A program made the position numbers and the translations under genes. The notes beneath the pieces are model-generated. The model was not told where the DNA came from. It was given only the letters and a program-made list of their open reading frames with translations, and did no database searches. Shown piece by piece: positions 10,640 to 21,434 of a stretch of DNA of 64,000 nucleotides (its first letter is position 1; the number at the start of each line of letters is the position of its first letter). This DNA comes from Portunus trituberculatus (lineage: Eukaryota; Arthropoda; Malacostraca; Decapoda; Portunidae), in NCBI RefSeq assembly GCF_017591435.1, contig NC_059259.1, positions 1,561,332 to 1,625,331 on the forward strand, written 5' to 3'.

Positions 10640-11110
10640 GCATAGGTGAGGCGTTGTGTGAGGCGTAGGGTGGCAGGCTAGCTGGAAGGTTAGATGCCTG
10701 TGACCACCAAGACAGTGGGCAAGTCAAGTGTTGTGGTGATCCGGAGAGCCAGGAAGTGTGGGCAGGGCAGCAGGAAATGTTCGATGGTCTCAGGGTAGCC
10801 CTGCACCAAGGACAGAGGACATCAGGAGACAGACGTAAGCACCGCTAGTGAGCACAGTCTGTCAGGGGGAGGCGGCCGATGGCGACATCTAACACACGGG
10901 AGTGTTGCCGTATCCAAGGCTGCAGGGAGGAGTCCGTCCAATATTGGCCCGTGCATGTGGTGCGCAGGGAATCATGAAGCGTGTTGTTCCAGGTGGAGTG
11001 GCAGACTTGGGCAATGAGGCGCTCGGTGGTGGAGAGCTGGGAGAGGCAGTGGTGAGATGTTTACTGCGGAGAGGGCCATCTTGGCTGCAGCGTCGCGACC
11101 TAGTTACTAC
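10640..11110 (-). pseudogene. RNase-H-type LINE, C-terminal region with zinc-like motif
   Basis: Minus-strand frames read LSQLSTTERLIAQVCHSTWN, QYWTDSSLQPWIRQHSRVLD, IGRLPLTDC, then SPDVLCPWCRAT and, after a frameshift, ETIEHFLLPCPHF. The CxxC...H....C arrangement just downstream of RNase H is typical of the C-terminus of I-like LINE ORF2 proteins. The sequence is GC-rich compared with its surroundings, with several frame breaks. Confidence 0.65.
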
Positions 11111-11117
11111 ATAATGG

Positions 11118-11240
11118 ATATGCGGTATCGGTATTACCGATATTGTGAAATGTACCGCGGTACTGGTCTTTGCAAAACGAAAACATGATATCGGTATACC
11201 AGTAATTCATCAAAATGCCAGTAATACCGATATCTGAATT
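11118..11240. repeat. Palindrome-rich CGGTATTACCG segment
   Basis: Copies of CGGTATTACCGATAT and related words occur in both orientations: GGTATCGGTATTACC at the left and GTAATACCGATATC at the right, with a middle ATATCGGTATACC. The outer parts form an imperfect inverted repeat, so this may be a degraded short TIR element. Confidence 0.5.
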
Positions 11241-11294
11241 TTCTTTTTTAAGAGAGGTTGAAAAAAATTTACTATACCTACAGCTTGTGGTGAT

Positions 11295-11678
<384 letters not shown>

Positions 11679-11882
11679 GACGTGTTAAGTAATTGCTATA
11701 CCAAGAAAAATCAACCTTCAGGCCAAATTTCACCTGATATACAGTTTATTAATCCTTCATTTAAATGCACATGTACGTATGTACATGTTTACATCTACAT
11801 GCACATGTATATTGACATGTGTACATGACCTTTCTTAGTCATAAGTTTGCCCCAAAGACAGCTTCCCACCTCTCACCTCCCA

Positions 11883-11931
11883 CCAATAGCGCTGGCTTCA
11901 CTTCTGTGACGTCACGCCGCCTTCTTATAAT
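11883..11931 (+). promoter_or_regulatory. Promoter-like cluster: CCAAT, CRE, TATA-like
   Basis: CCAAT (11883-11887), a perfect CRE palindrome TGACGTCA (11907-11914) and TTATAAT (11925-11931) occur within 50 bp just outside the LINE 3' end. The cluster is repeated in unit 2. No transcript start or ORF that it would serve is evident, so function is inference. Confidence 0.3.
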
Positions 11932-11937
11932 CTAACC

Positions 11938-13081
11938 TCCTTGATTGATATATTTATTGTTGCATTAATAATGCAATACAACAAAGGAAAGGATCGAGAA
12001 GGATGGACCTTGCCACCCACCCACTGGGCAAATGTATCAATAATAAATAGATAGACAGTATACATAACAGGAATACAAGTACTTAAACAAATAAATACAG
12101 ATATTGCACACCTTATTGCCTAAACATCCTACAGTCTGGGAGCAAACTGAGGATATTCCCTGAGTATATCCCTGAGAGTGGTTGAGTCTAGGAGATGGTC
12201 AATGAGGCTATACAAGTCATGTTGACCTTGTGGCCTAAATTTAGCAATGAGAGGACATTCCATGATATAGTGAGGCAGAGTGTGTCCCCTTGGTGCAGCA
12301 CACAGCACACAGCACACACCAGGAGAAGCACTGACTTCCCAAAAGTATTTGTAGCCTAATCTGAGCCTCATTGCCACCCTGTCATGTGATGCAGTGTGTC
12401 TCCCACAGGTGTAAGCACAGCTCTGGGAGGCACGTGCATAGTGAAGACTAGTGCTACTGCCCCTATGGCAACAAAGCTCCAACTGATCACTAATGCTACT
12501 ATGTACAAAGTCCTTAATGCTACTCTTAACATAACCCAGAGTGTACTCAGTGCCAGGGTCCACTGTGTCATCTTGTAAGGCACACTGAGCAAGGTGGTCT
12601 GCTTTTTCATTTAGCGGATACCCACATGAGAGGGTATCCAGATGAAATGGACCGTGGCACCAGCACCTTCTTGGGCGTGAAAGAGATCAAGACACTTATC
12701 ACAGTCCATGGGGGAGGTGGATTGAAGAGCATACAATGCAGCCTGACTGTCAATAAAGAAATATACATTTTTATGGAGAGGCGCCACAATATGGAGCGCC
12801 TCCAGTACAGCATACAGTTCTGCTCTAGTGGAAGACATGGGTGCAGGGAGCCGCCTGGAAACCTCAGTGTCAGTGTAAAGACTGTAAGAGATGTAGTCAC
12901 GGATGAACAGCCCACATCCAGACCTGCTGCCATTGACTGACCCATCACAATAAACATGAATAGCCTGAACGTGTGGGTACTTGGACAATTTAGTCATGAA
13001 CATGTCTTGCAGCACATGAGGGAGCCAGTCCCTCTTGGGCTGATGCAGAGAGGAATATGAACACTGACACGGTGAGGGTTT
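11938..13081 (-). pseudogene. I-like LINE: RNase H, zinc-like motif and 3' end (unit 1)
   Basis: RNase H catalytic residues are all visible in order: YCDGSVNGSRSGCG, SSTRAELYAVLEAL, FFIDSQAALYAL, IPSHVGI...NEKAD. After a frameshift near 12610 the C-terminal part has CCVLCAAPRGHTLPHYIMECP, a CxxC...H...C motif, and stops at 12129. The 3' UTR ends with AATAAATATATCAATCAAGG near 11938. RT and EN are absent. This is the longest copy of the domain in the window. A live protein would remove RNA from the cDNA hybrid. Confidence 0.85.
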
Positions 13082-13102
13082 CAGGCGGGTTGTAGTGAGA
13101 CA

Positions 13103-13103
<1 letters not shown>

Positions 13104-13138
<35 letters not shown>
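13104..13138. repeat. (CA)n microsatellite
   Basis: It separates the minus-strand RNase H LINE from the plus-strand jockey LINE. The same tract, with different lengths, lies at 16874-16908 and 32728-32761. Confidence 0.95.
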
Positions 13139-13142
<4 letters not shown>

Positions 13143-14378
13143 AGCCTTCCATATCCTGAATCTGCTCGGAATCATGCCAAGTCTGTTCTTCAACTTGCCA
13201 AACACTCCTCCCTAAACAGAAAATGTCAAGATCTTTCAAACTCAAACTGCCTTGTCTGTTCTTTAAAAGTTTGACCGTTCCAATTCCTCAAACTACCGCT
13301 TTGTTTTTTTAATCTCTTGCTCATCTAAAGTTTTTTACTCTCTCCTTAACAGAAAGATTATAAAACATCTGTCATTTCCTAATCTTCTATCTGATTGCCA
13401 ATATCTGGCTTCCTTCAAGGCTGCTCTACTTCCGATCTGACTTTCCTTACTGAGTCTTGGTTATCCTCTTTTTGAGATTTTGGTGTAAATTTTGATGTTG
13501 CCTTACACACATCAAGACCATTTGATAGAGTCAAGCCCAAAGCCTTGATCTCCAAATTGTCCTCTAATGCAGTGACTTCCAACCTTTGTACTTTGGAGGA
13601 ACCCATAATAATTTTTCTTGTTCCATGGAGCCCCTATATATGGTATACGGGTGTCTTCTTAAGAGCAGTAACTCCTGTTCACGCATATCATTTGTTCTCA
13701 TGACTATATACATGGTAGTACCTGACACGTACGAGTATGTTGGTGTCTTGGAAGTGTTTGTAACTTGTTGTTGAGTAGGAATTATGAATTATGAATTAAG
13801 ATCAAAGTCATTTTGTAACAACACTTCAAAATTTTACAGGTTTCTCGCGGAACCCCTGGTGATGGTAGGCGGAACCCTGTATTCCGCGGAATCCCGGTCG
13901 AGAATCACTGTTCTAATGGCTTTTATCCTTTTCTGTGCAACATCATCCCAAGTTTCCTCTCCGACCGTTCTCTTGTTGCTGTGGTAGACGGCTACTGTTG
14001 TTCTCCTTAACTTATTAACAGTGGCATTCTTCAGGCTTTTGTCCTGTCTCTCACTCTCTTCCTATTATTCATCAATAATCTTCTAAGCCAAGCTTCTTGC
14101 CCTATCCACTCCTAAGTTCATCCTATCACCCTACACTTTCCTACGTCTTTTCAGAGACGACCAAACCTTCAGGATGTAAACATATCATGCAGGGACGCCA
14201 CAGAACGCCTGACTTCTGATCTCTCTTTTTCTGAATGAGATAGAGAAAACCTAATAGTGTTCAATATCTCAAAGACTCAATATCTCCATCTATAGTATCT
14301 ACGTACTTGGTACAACCTTCTAAACAACTTTTTCCTCTTCAATAACACTCTTCTGTTCCTCTTCTACTCGTATACTAA
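13139..14378 (+). pseudogene. Jockey-like LINE 1, RT region, split by a MITE (unit 1)
   Basis: Broken frames follow the jockey-like RT: the linker SVLQLAKHSS, RKIIKHLSFPNLLSDCQYL, then after the MITE YPFLCNIIPSFLSDRSLVAVVDGYC, LFLLFINNLLSQASCPI and CRDATERLTSDLSF. The YADD catalytic box is destroyed (CPIHS*VHPIT). The LINE is interrupted at 14378 by a TIR element and resumes at 23065, the homologous point in the ORF. Confidence 0.8.
13570..13910. mobile_element. hAT-type MITE, 341 bp, with 8-bp target duplication (unit 1)
   Basis: The ends CAGTGACTTCCAACC and (reverse complement of the right end) CAGTGATTCTCGACCG are imperfect hAT-like inverted repeats. The flanks are CTCTAATG (13562-13569) and TTCTAATG (13911-13918), an 8-bp target duplication with one mismatch. 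Subterminal GGAACCC/GGGTTCC words repeat inside. It sits in the RT ORF of the jockey LINE, so the LINE is older. No transposase. Confidence 0.85.
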
Positions 14379-14646
14379 GAGGGTACCACACTGGCCTATG
14401 ATACGCCAAAAAGTGGGTCATAGTTCTTGGTGCGAAAGCAGGAACATTATTACACACAATCTGTTCGCGTTCTTGCTATGCTAGGCAAACGGCCCAGCAA
14501 CCAAGACCAAACCTTATCAAAACAAACCAGAACAAAACCATGCCGCTTATACCTCAACATGTGCTTCATGCTGGAATTGCATTTGCACTTCCTATTATTC
14601 AGGAAAACAAAGAAAGAAAGAAAAAAAATCTAGAGGAGAATCGAGA

Positions 14647-14647
14647 A

Positions 14648-14713
<66 letters not shown>
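14647..14713. repeat. (AT)n flanking the cold-shock element
   Basis: An uninterrupted TA/AT tract directly outside the inner terminal inverted repeat. Confidence 0.95.
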
Positions 14714-14716
<3 letters not shown>

Positions 14717-14962
14717 GTGAGTATTGAGTGGTATAGGAAAACACAAGTTGAGACAAGGTACTTTATTCTCTAACGTTTCGGTCACAAGACCATCCTCAGA
14801 GAGAGTGGACAGGCAAGGAAATAGGAATAGGAATATAGATAGAAAAAGCGGAGGGAGAAGTGTGGATAGGGGAAGAATAGGTGGGTGATAAGAAGGGAGC
14901 TTTAGTACGAGAGTAACGTCACTGGGGCTTGACCCAGACGCAAGATGATGATGTGTTGTGAG

Positions 14963-16014
14963 CTACTCTTCTTCAGCAGAGGTGGTGCAGTATTTCTTCA
15001 GCGTCGTTGAGTCGGTGGGCAGGAGAGACAAGGTCTTGTCAAGTAGGGCCGCAGCGTCGGTGGTGTCAGGAGTGGAGAGGACGGCTACGTAATGAGTCCT
15101 CCACGGCGGGCAAGTTGGCGGATTGTTCTGGTTGGTTGTCCGCTTCTTCGTGTCTAGCTGGTTCTTGTCGTATCCCTTCTTTATGATATCTGAGAAGGTT
15201 ATTTTGTTGGGCGGTGTGTCTTCACGTCTGGTGCCCGTGTTCTTCCTTCTCAGTAGGTAGTGGATGGTGTGAAGTTCCTCCGCGTTGTCCTGGTCAGTCG
15301 TCTCACTCTGTGGGCTTGGCTGGGGAGTCAGTTCAGCTTCGGCTGCGGGTGTTTTGGAGGTAGAGTTCTTCTTTTTTTTTCTTTGGTGTTGTCCAGCCTT
15401 CTTCGTCTGCTGGTGGAGGCTTGACAGGTGAAAGTGGCTGGTCGGAGTCGCTGCCTTCCACGTCGACGAACTCATCTTCTTCCTCGTCATCCCCGATGGT
15501 CGCAACCTCTTCCGCTGGGCCTTCACGACAAGGTTGAACGTCGTCTTGGCGAGACGGCTGGTGGCTTCTCGGCGGTTTTGGTGTGTAGGAGTATAAGGTT
15601 CTGAACGCTTGTGTTGGGATCCTTATACCGAGTAGACTATTGTGCTTAAGCAGGAGTGGGGTAAGAGCTTGCAAGCGACGGACGTTGCTGCCAGCAAGGA
15701 CTTTAGCCATGCAGATGCAAGCTGATATCTTGGCTTCCATATCCCACATCCTGAGGGGTGATTTTAAGCTTGAAGCACATGGTTTGGTGGTGTTGTTGCC
15801 GGTCCTCGCGGTATATCGGGCCTTCGGTCCTTTGTCTCCCTCGCAGACGGTGAACTGTACCTTATCACCTTCGCGAGGGAGACGTCTTTGTAGGGACCGC
15901 TTTAGGCCGGTAAAGTGTACAAAAACATCTGTTTTTGTACTGGAATCGCTGATGAAACCGAAGCCACGCTTGTAGTTGTACCACTTGATCTGGCCGTGAT
16001 GCTGCTGGCTTGCC
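14963..16014 (-). pseudogene. Cold-shock-domain ORF 2 (unit 1, CSD frame intact)
   Basis: The minus frame contains a complete cold-shock domain: GQIKWYNYKRGFGFISDSS holds RNP1 (RGFGFI), DVFVHF is RNP2, and EGDKVQF and GDKGPKARY are the later strands. It is followed by a SWDMEAK-like helical region (MWDMEAKISACICMAKVLAG), a proline-rich stretch and an acidic tail (EEDEFVDVEGSDSDQP). The normal ATG is lost because the sequence before GCAAGCCAGCAG is a run of A. A frame from an upstream ATG at 16145 reads through it as poly-lysine. A slip in an A-run near 15370 separates the CSD frame (stop 15333) from the conserved C-terminal frame (stop 14963). Y-box proteins bind single-stranded nucleic acid; the role here is unknown. 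Confidence 0.8.
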
Positions 16015-16499
16015 TTTTTTTTTTTTTTTTTTTTTAGTGGGGATAGACAGTGGGGATGAAGGAAGTGGTAATAAGGTGGAAGATGAAAGGTTTGGTGAAG
16101 ATATGAAAGAAAGTAGAAGAGAAAAGGAGACGGGCTGACCGTCATTGCTGAGTGGTGATGATAGTTATTTGATTTATTGATCTTGCCATAATCGAATCGA
16201 ATTGAATATAGATAGAAAAGGCGGAGGGGAAGTGGGGATAGGGGAAGAATAGGTGGGTATTAAGAAGTGAGCTTTAGTAGGAGAGTAAAGTCGCTGGGGC
16301 TTGACCCAAGCGTAAGGTGATGTTGGGTGTTGTTGAGCAGCGTCGTTGAGTGGATGGGCGGGGGCGTGGAGGCAGGGCCCAGTCAAGGAGAGCTGTAGCG
16401 TTGTTGTTGGTGGCGTCAAGAGTGGAGATGTTTAGTTCTGCTGGTTGGTTCTCTGTCTCATCCTTTCGTCCTTGTTTTTCTTCTTCTTGTTCTTGCTCT

Positions 16500-16625
16500 T
16501 GGTTGTTGTCTAGCCTTCTTCATTTGGAGGGGGCTCGACGTCTGGAGGTGGCTGGTCCGAGTCGCTGCCTTCCACATCTACGATCTCGTCTTCCTCCTCA
16601 TCCACTTCCACTGGCTCTTCAACTG
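16500..16625 (-). pseudogene. Cold-shock ORF 1, C-terminal acidic tail only
   Basis: Only the end of the protein remains (EEPVEVDEEEDEIVDVEG...PPPNEEG). At 16625 it is fused to RNase H LINE sequence. The junction shares CTC between the two parents, as expected of a microhomology-joined duplication. Confidence 0.8.
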
Positions 16626-16627
16626 GC

Positions 16628-16860
16628 TCAGTGTCAGTGTAGTGATTGGCAGAGATATACTGTAGTCGCGGATGAACAGCCCACATCCGGACCTGCTGCC
16701 ATTGACTGACCCATCACAATAAACATGAATAGCCTGAACGTGTGGGTACTTGGACAATTTAGTCATGAACATGTCGTGCAGCACATGAGGGAGCCAGTCC
16801 CTCTTGGGCTGATGCAGAGAGGGAATATGAACACTGACACGGTGAGGGTTTCAGGCGGGT
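16628..16860 (-). pseudogene. I-like LINE RNase H, N-terminal piece (internal duplicate)
   Basis: It carries FMTKLSKYPHVQAIHVYCDG and SVNGSRSGCGLFIRDY, the first RNase H strand and catalytic D, then breaks at the junction. This is the start of the second copy of the 3.75-kb internal duplication. Confidence 0.8.
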
Positions 16861-16873
16861 TGTAGCGGAGACA

Positions 16874-16908
<35 letters not shown>

Positions 16909-16909
<1 letters not shown>

Positions 16910-18142
16910 AGCCTTCCATATCCTGAATCTGCTCGGAATCATGCCAAGTCTGTTCTTCAACTTGCCAAACACTCCTCCCTAAACAGAAAATGTCAAGATC
17001 TTTCAAACTCAAACTGCCTTGTCTGTTTTTTAAAAGTTTGACCGTTCCAATTCCTCAAGCTACCGCTTTTAATTCTTTAATCTCTTGCTCATCTAAAGTT
17101 TTTTACTCTCTCCTTAACAGAAAGATTATAAAACATCTCTCATTTCCTAATCTTCTATCTGATTGCCAATATCTGGCTTCCGTCAAGGCTGCTCTACTAC
17201 CGATCTGACTTTCCTTACTGAGTCTTGGTTATCCTCTTTTTGAGATTTTGGTGTAAATTTTGATGTTGCCTTACACACATCAAGACCTTTTGATAGAGTC
17301 AAGCCCAAAGCCTTGATCTCCAAATTGCCCTCCAATGCAGTGACTTCCAACCTTTGTACTTTGGAGGAACCCATAATAATTTTTCTTGTTCCATGGAACC
17401 CCTATATATGGTATACGGGTGTCTTCTTAAGAGCAGTAACTCCTGTTCACGCATATCATTTGTTCTCATGACTATATACATGGTAGTACCTGACACGTAC
17501 GAGTATGTTGGTGTCTTGGAAGTGTTTGTAACTTGTTGTTGAGTAGGAATTATGAATTATGAATTAAGATCACAGTCATTTTGTAACAACACTTCAAAAT
17601 TTTACAGGTTTCTCGCGGAACCCCTGGTGATGGTAGGCGGAACCCCTGTATTCCGCGGAATCCCGGTCGAGAATCACTGTTCTAATGGCTTTTATCCTTT
17701 TCTGTGCAACATCATCCCAAGTTTCCTCTCCGACCGTTCTCTTGTTGCTGTGGTAGACGGCTACTGTTGTTCTCCTTAACTTATTAACAGTGGCATTCTT
17801 CAGGCTTTTGTCCTGTCTCTCACTCTCTTCCTATTATTCATCAATAATCTTCTAAGCCAAGCTTCTTGCCCTATCCACTCCTAAGTTCATCCTATCACCC
17901 TACACTTTCCTACGTCTTTTCAGAGACGACCAAACCTTCAGGATGTAAACATATCATGCAGGGACGCCACAGAACGCCTGACTTCTGATCTCTTTTTCTG
18001 AATGAGATAGAAAACCTAATAGTGTTCAATATCTCAAAGACTCAATATCTCCATCTATAGTATCTACGTACTTGGTACAACCTTCTAAACAACTTTTCCT
18101 CCTCAATAACACTCTTCTGTTCCTCTTCTACTCGTATACTAA
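16909..18142 (+). pseudogene. Jockey-like LINE 1, RT region (internal duplicate)
   Basis: Same broken RT frames, MITE and stops as at 13139-14378, with a few SNPs and indels. The shared stops show DNA-level duplication of a dead element. Confidence 0.8.
17338..17679. mobile_element. hAT-type MITE (internal duplicate)
   Basis: Same insertion site as the 13570 copy. Flanks are CTCCAATG and TTCTAATG. Confidence 0.85.
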
Positions 18143-18408
18143 GAGGGTACCACACTGGCCTATGATACGCCAAAAAGTGGGTCATAGTTCTTGGTGCGAA
18201 AGCAGGAACATTATTACACACAATCTGTTCGCGTTCTTGCTATGCTAGGCAAACGGCCCAGCAACCAAGACCAAACCTTATCAAAACAAACCAGAACAAA
18301 ACCATGCCGCTTATACCTCAACATGTGCTTCATGCTGGAATTGCATTTGCACTTCCTATTATTCAGGAAAACAAAGAAAGAAAAAAAAATCTAGAGGAGA
18401 ATCGAGAA

Positions 18409-18411
<3 letters not shown>

Positions 18412-18470
<59 letters not shown>
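18412..18470. repeat. (AT)n left of the inner element
   Basis: Dinucleotide tract ending at the inner inverted repeat. Confidence 0.95.
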
Positions 18471-18472
<2 letters not shown>

Positions 18473-18714
18473 TGAGTATTGAGTGGTATAGGAAAACACA
18501 AGTTGAGACAAGGTACTTTATTCTCTAACGTTTCGGTCACAAGACCATCCTCAGAGAGAGTGGACAGGCAAGGAAATAGGAATAGGAATATAGATAGAAA
18601 AGCGGAGGGAGAAGTGTGGATAGGGAAGAATAGGTGGGTGATAAGAAGGAGCTTTAGTACGAGAGTAACGTCACTGGGGCTTGACCCAGACGCAAGATGA
18701 TGATGTGTTGTGAG

Positions 18715-19767
18715 CTACTCTTCTTCAGCAGAGGTGGTGCAGTATTTCTTCAGCGTCGTTGAGTCGGTGGGCAGGAGAGACAAGGTCTTGTCAAGTAGGG
18801 CCGCAGCGTCGGTGGTGTCAGGAGTGGAGAGGACGGCTACGTAATGAGTCCTCCACGGCGGGCAAGTTGGCGGATTGTTCTGGTTGGTTGTCCGCTTCTT
18901 CGTGTCTAGCTGGTTCTTGTCGTATCCCTTCTTTATGATATCTGAGAAGGTTATTTTGTTGGGCGGTGTGTCTTCACGTCTGGTGCCCGTGTTCTTCCTT
19001 CTCAGTAGGTAGTGGATGGTGAAGTTCCTCCGCGTTGTCCTGGTCAGTCGTCTCACTCTGTGGGCTTGGCTGGGGAGTCGGTTCAGCTTCGGCTGCGGGT
19101 GTTTTGGAGGTAGAGTTCTTTCTTTTTTTTTCTTTGGTGTTGTCCAGCCTTCTTCGTCTGCTGGTGGAGGCTTGACAGGTGAAAGTGGCTGGTCGGAGTC
19201 GCTGCCTTCCACGTCGACGAACTCCTCTTCTTCCTCGTCATCCCCGATGGTCGCAACCTCTTCCGCTGGGCCTTCACGACAAGGTTGAACGTCGTCTTGG
19301 CGAGACGGCTGGTGGCTTCTCGGCGGTTTTGGTGTGTAGGAGTATAAGGTTCTGAACGCTTGTGTTGGGATCCTTATACCGAGTAGACTATTGTGCATAA
19401 GCAGGAGTGGGGTAAGAGCTTGCAAGCGACGGACGTTGCTGCCAGCAAGGACTTTAGCCATGCAGATGCAAGCTGATATCTTGGCTTCCATATCCCACAT
19501 CCTGAGGGGTGATTTTAAGCTTGAAGCACATGGTTTGGTGGTGTTGTTGCCGGTCCTCGCGGTATATCGGGCCTTCGGTCCTTTGTCTCCCTCGCAGACG
19601 GTGAACTGTACCTTATCACCTTCGCGAGGGAGACGTCTTTGTAGGGACCGCTTTAGGTTGCCGGTAAAGTGTACAAAACATCTGTTTTTGTACTGGAATC
19701 GCTGATGAAACCGAAGCCACGCTTGTAGTTGTACCACTTGATCTGGCCGTGATGCTGCTGGCTTGCC
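18715..19767 (-). pseudogene. Cold-shock ORF 2 (unit 1, C-terminal frame intact)
   Basis: Here one extra base in the A-run joins the middle and C-terminal frames. A single 340-codon frame runs from the CSD end through KITFSDIIKKGYDKNQLD and TTDAAALLDKTLSLLPTD to the stop at 18715. But a missing A (ACAAAAC for ACAAAAAC near 19676) frameshifts the cold-shock domain itself. Comparing this copy with the one at 14963 shows that the ancestral protein had both parts in one frame. Confidence 0.8.
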
Positions 19768-20261
19768 TTTTTTTTTTTTTTTTTTAGTGGGGATAGACAG
19801 TGGGGATGAAGGAAGTGGTAATAAGGTGGAAGATGAAAGGTTTGGTGAAGATATGAAAGAAAGTAGAAGAGAAAAGGAGACGGGCTGACCGTCATTGCTG
19901 AGTGGTGATGATAGTTATTTGATTTATTGATCTTGCCATAATCGAATCGAATTGAATATAGATAGAAAAGGCAGAGGGGGAAGTGGGGATAGGGGAAGAA
20001 TAGGTGGGTATTAAGAAGTGAGCTTTAGTAGGAGAGTAAAGTCGCTGGGGCTTGACCCAAGCGTAAGGTGATGTTGGGTGTTGTTGAGCAGCGTCGTTGA
20101 GTGGATGGGCAGGGGCGTGGAGGCAGGGCCCAGTCAAGTAGAGCTGTAGCGTTGTTGTTGGTGGCGTCAGGAGTGGAGATGTTTAGTTCTGCTGGTTGGT
20201 TCTCTGTCTCATCCTTTCGTCCTTGTATTTTCTTCTTCTTGTTCTTGCTCTTGGTTGTTGT

Positions 20262-20864
20262 CTAGCCTTCTTCATTTGGAGGGGGCTCGACGTCTGGAGG
20301 TGGCTGGTCCGAGTCGCTGCCTTCCACATCTACGATCTCGTCTTCCTCCTCATCCACTTCCACTGGCTCTTCAACTGGCTCTTCACGACAAGGGTGAACG
20401 TCGTGGAGAAGCGGCTGGTGACTTTTTGGCGGTTTTGGTGTGTGGGAGGCTCCGAAGGCTTGTTGTGGTATCCTTATGCCAGGTAGATTGTTGTGCTTCA
20501 GCAGGAGTGGGATAAGGACTTGCAAGCGACGGACATTGCTGCCAGCGAGGGCTTTTGCCGTGCAAATGCCAACTGTTACCTTAGCTTCCATATCCCAACT
20601 CCTGCGAGGTGGTGTGGAGCGTGAAGCACATGCCTTGGAGCTCTTGCCGTTCCTCGAAACATCTCGGGCGTCTGGTCCTTTGTCTCCGTTGTGGATGGTG
20701 AAGTGAACCATGTCACCTTCACGAGGGAGACGTTTTTGTAAAGACCTCTTCAGGCCGGAGAAGTGTACAAAAACATCTGTTTTTGTACTCAGGTCGGTGA
20801 TGAAGCCGTAGCCGCACTTGAAGTTGTACCACTTCAGCTGGCCGTGGTGCTGCTGGCTTGCCAT
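20262..20864 (-). CDS. Cold-shock (Y-box-like) domain protein, ORF 1 (unit 1)
   Basis: An intact 200-codon frame from ATG at 20864. Residues 8-65 form the cold-shock domain with RNP1 (KCGYGFI, about 15-21) and RNP2 (VFVHF, about 30-34). An SWDMEAKVTVGICTAKALAG region follows, then proline/histidine-rich linker and an acidic end. Compared with the unit 2 copy it lacks five residues in the acidic tail. A TAG stop stands where ORF 2 has the TGG (Trp) of EEGWTT, so it is C-terminally truncated relative to its paralogue. Expression is not established. Confidence 0.65.
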   Translation of the reverse strand: MASQQHHGQLKWYNFKCGYGFITDLSTKTDVFVHFSGLKRSLQKRLPREGDMVHFTIHNGDKGPDARDVSRNGKSSKACASRSTPPRRSWDMEAKVTVGICTAKALAGSNVRRLQVLIPLLLKHNNLPGIRIPQQAFGASHTPKPPKSHQPLLHDVHPCREEPVEEPVEVDEEEDEIVDVEGSDSDQPPPDVEPPPNEEG

Positions 20865-20879
20865 CTTGCCCAAGACATA

Positions 20880-20905
20880 AATTCAAATTCAAATTCAAAT
20901 TTTTA
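20880..20905. repeat. Short (ATTCAA)n array before cold-shock ORF 1
   Basis: Three to four tandem ATTCAA units (TTTGAA on the coding strand) lie just upstream of the ORF 1 start in every copy (also 36799-36824 and 51763-51788). They could be the 3' tail of the RT element that precedes the ORF. Confidence 0.8.
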
Positions 20906-21434
20906 GTAGAAAAGTTGGGATACAAAGGAGTAGGGGGGTGGGATAGGGAGAGTGGGGCTTATAAAGAAGGTGAAATATTGAAATACAGTAGAAGAGTGAA
21001 AGTTTCTGGGCAGTCCGGGAAGCTGCTTTTTAATAGTGATGAAGATAAACATATAAGATATTGTTGACATATATAAGATTACAATGGTGAGGATTTAATG
21101 AGATAAGCTAATGATAGCTAGATACATATATGTACATTCACACACATATAGTGAGAGGGGTGGGATATTCAATGGAGAAACAGGGTTTGTAAGGAGGAGG
21201 TGATGAAGATCGGATGTGGAGGAGAGCAAGGGTGAGTTTGTAGAGAGGTCGTGAGGACTGGAATAGGAGTAGAAACAAAAGGAAGGAGGAAATACAGATA
21301 TGTTATCAGAGGCGAGAGGAAGAGATTTACATACATAATAAACTAAATATATACAATGGGCATTCGCAGATAAATATATATAGTGGTTATTTTACACGAT
21401 GGTGAACACGATATTCTTTCGTGACCTGGCTCAT

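Larger units (their letters stand above)
14379..16625. mobile_element. Left part of the outer TIR element (unit 1, truncated)
   Basis: It begins with GAGGGTACCACACTGGCC after jockey sequence, as in the complete copies at 18143-23064 and 34000-39005. It is cut off at 16625 by the internal duplication junction, so its right end is missing here. Confidence 0.75.
14718..16625 (-). mobile_element. Cold-shock/RT composite element, truncated copy
   Basis: The left terminal inverted repeat (14718-14763), AATAAA signal, hairpin motif (14775-14799), whole second cold-shock ORF and the tail of the first are present. The RT and right end are replaced by RNase H LINE sequence at 16626. Confidence 0.8.

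Noticed and set aside
15640..15975. A 111-codon plus-strand frame opposite the cold-shock ORF (also 35294-35629)
   Set aside because: Antisense shadow of a cold-shock domain with clear RNP1 and RNP2 on the minus strand.
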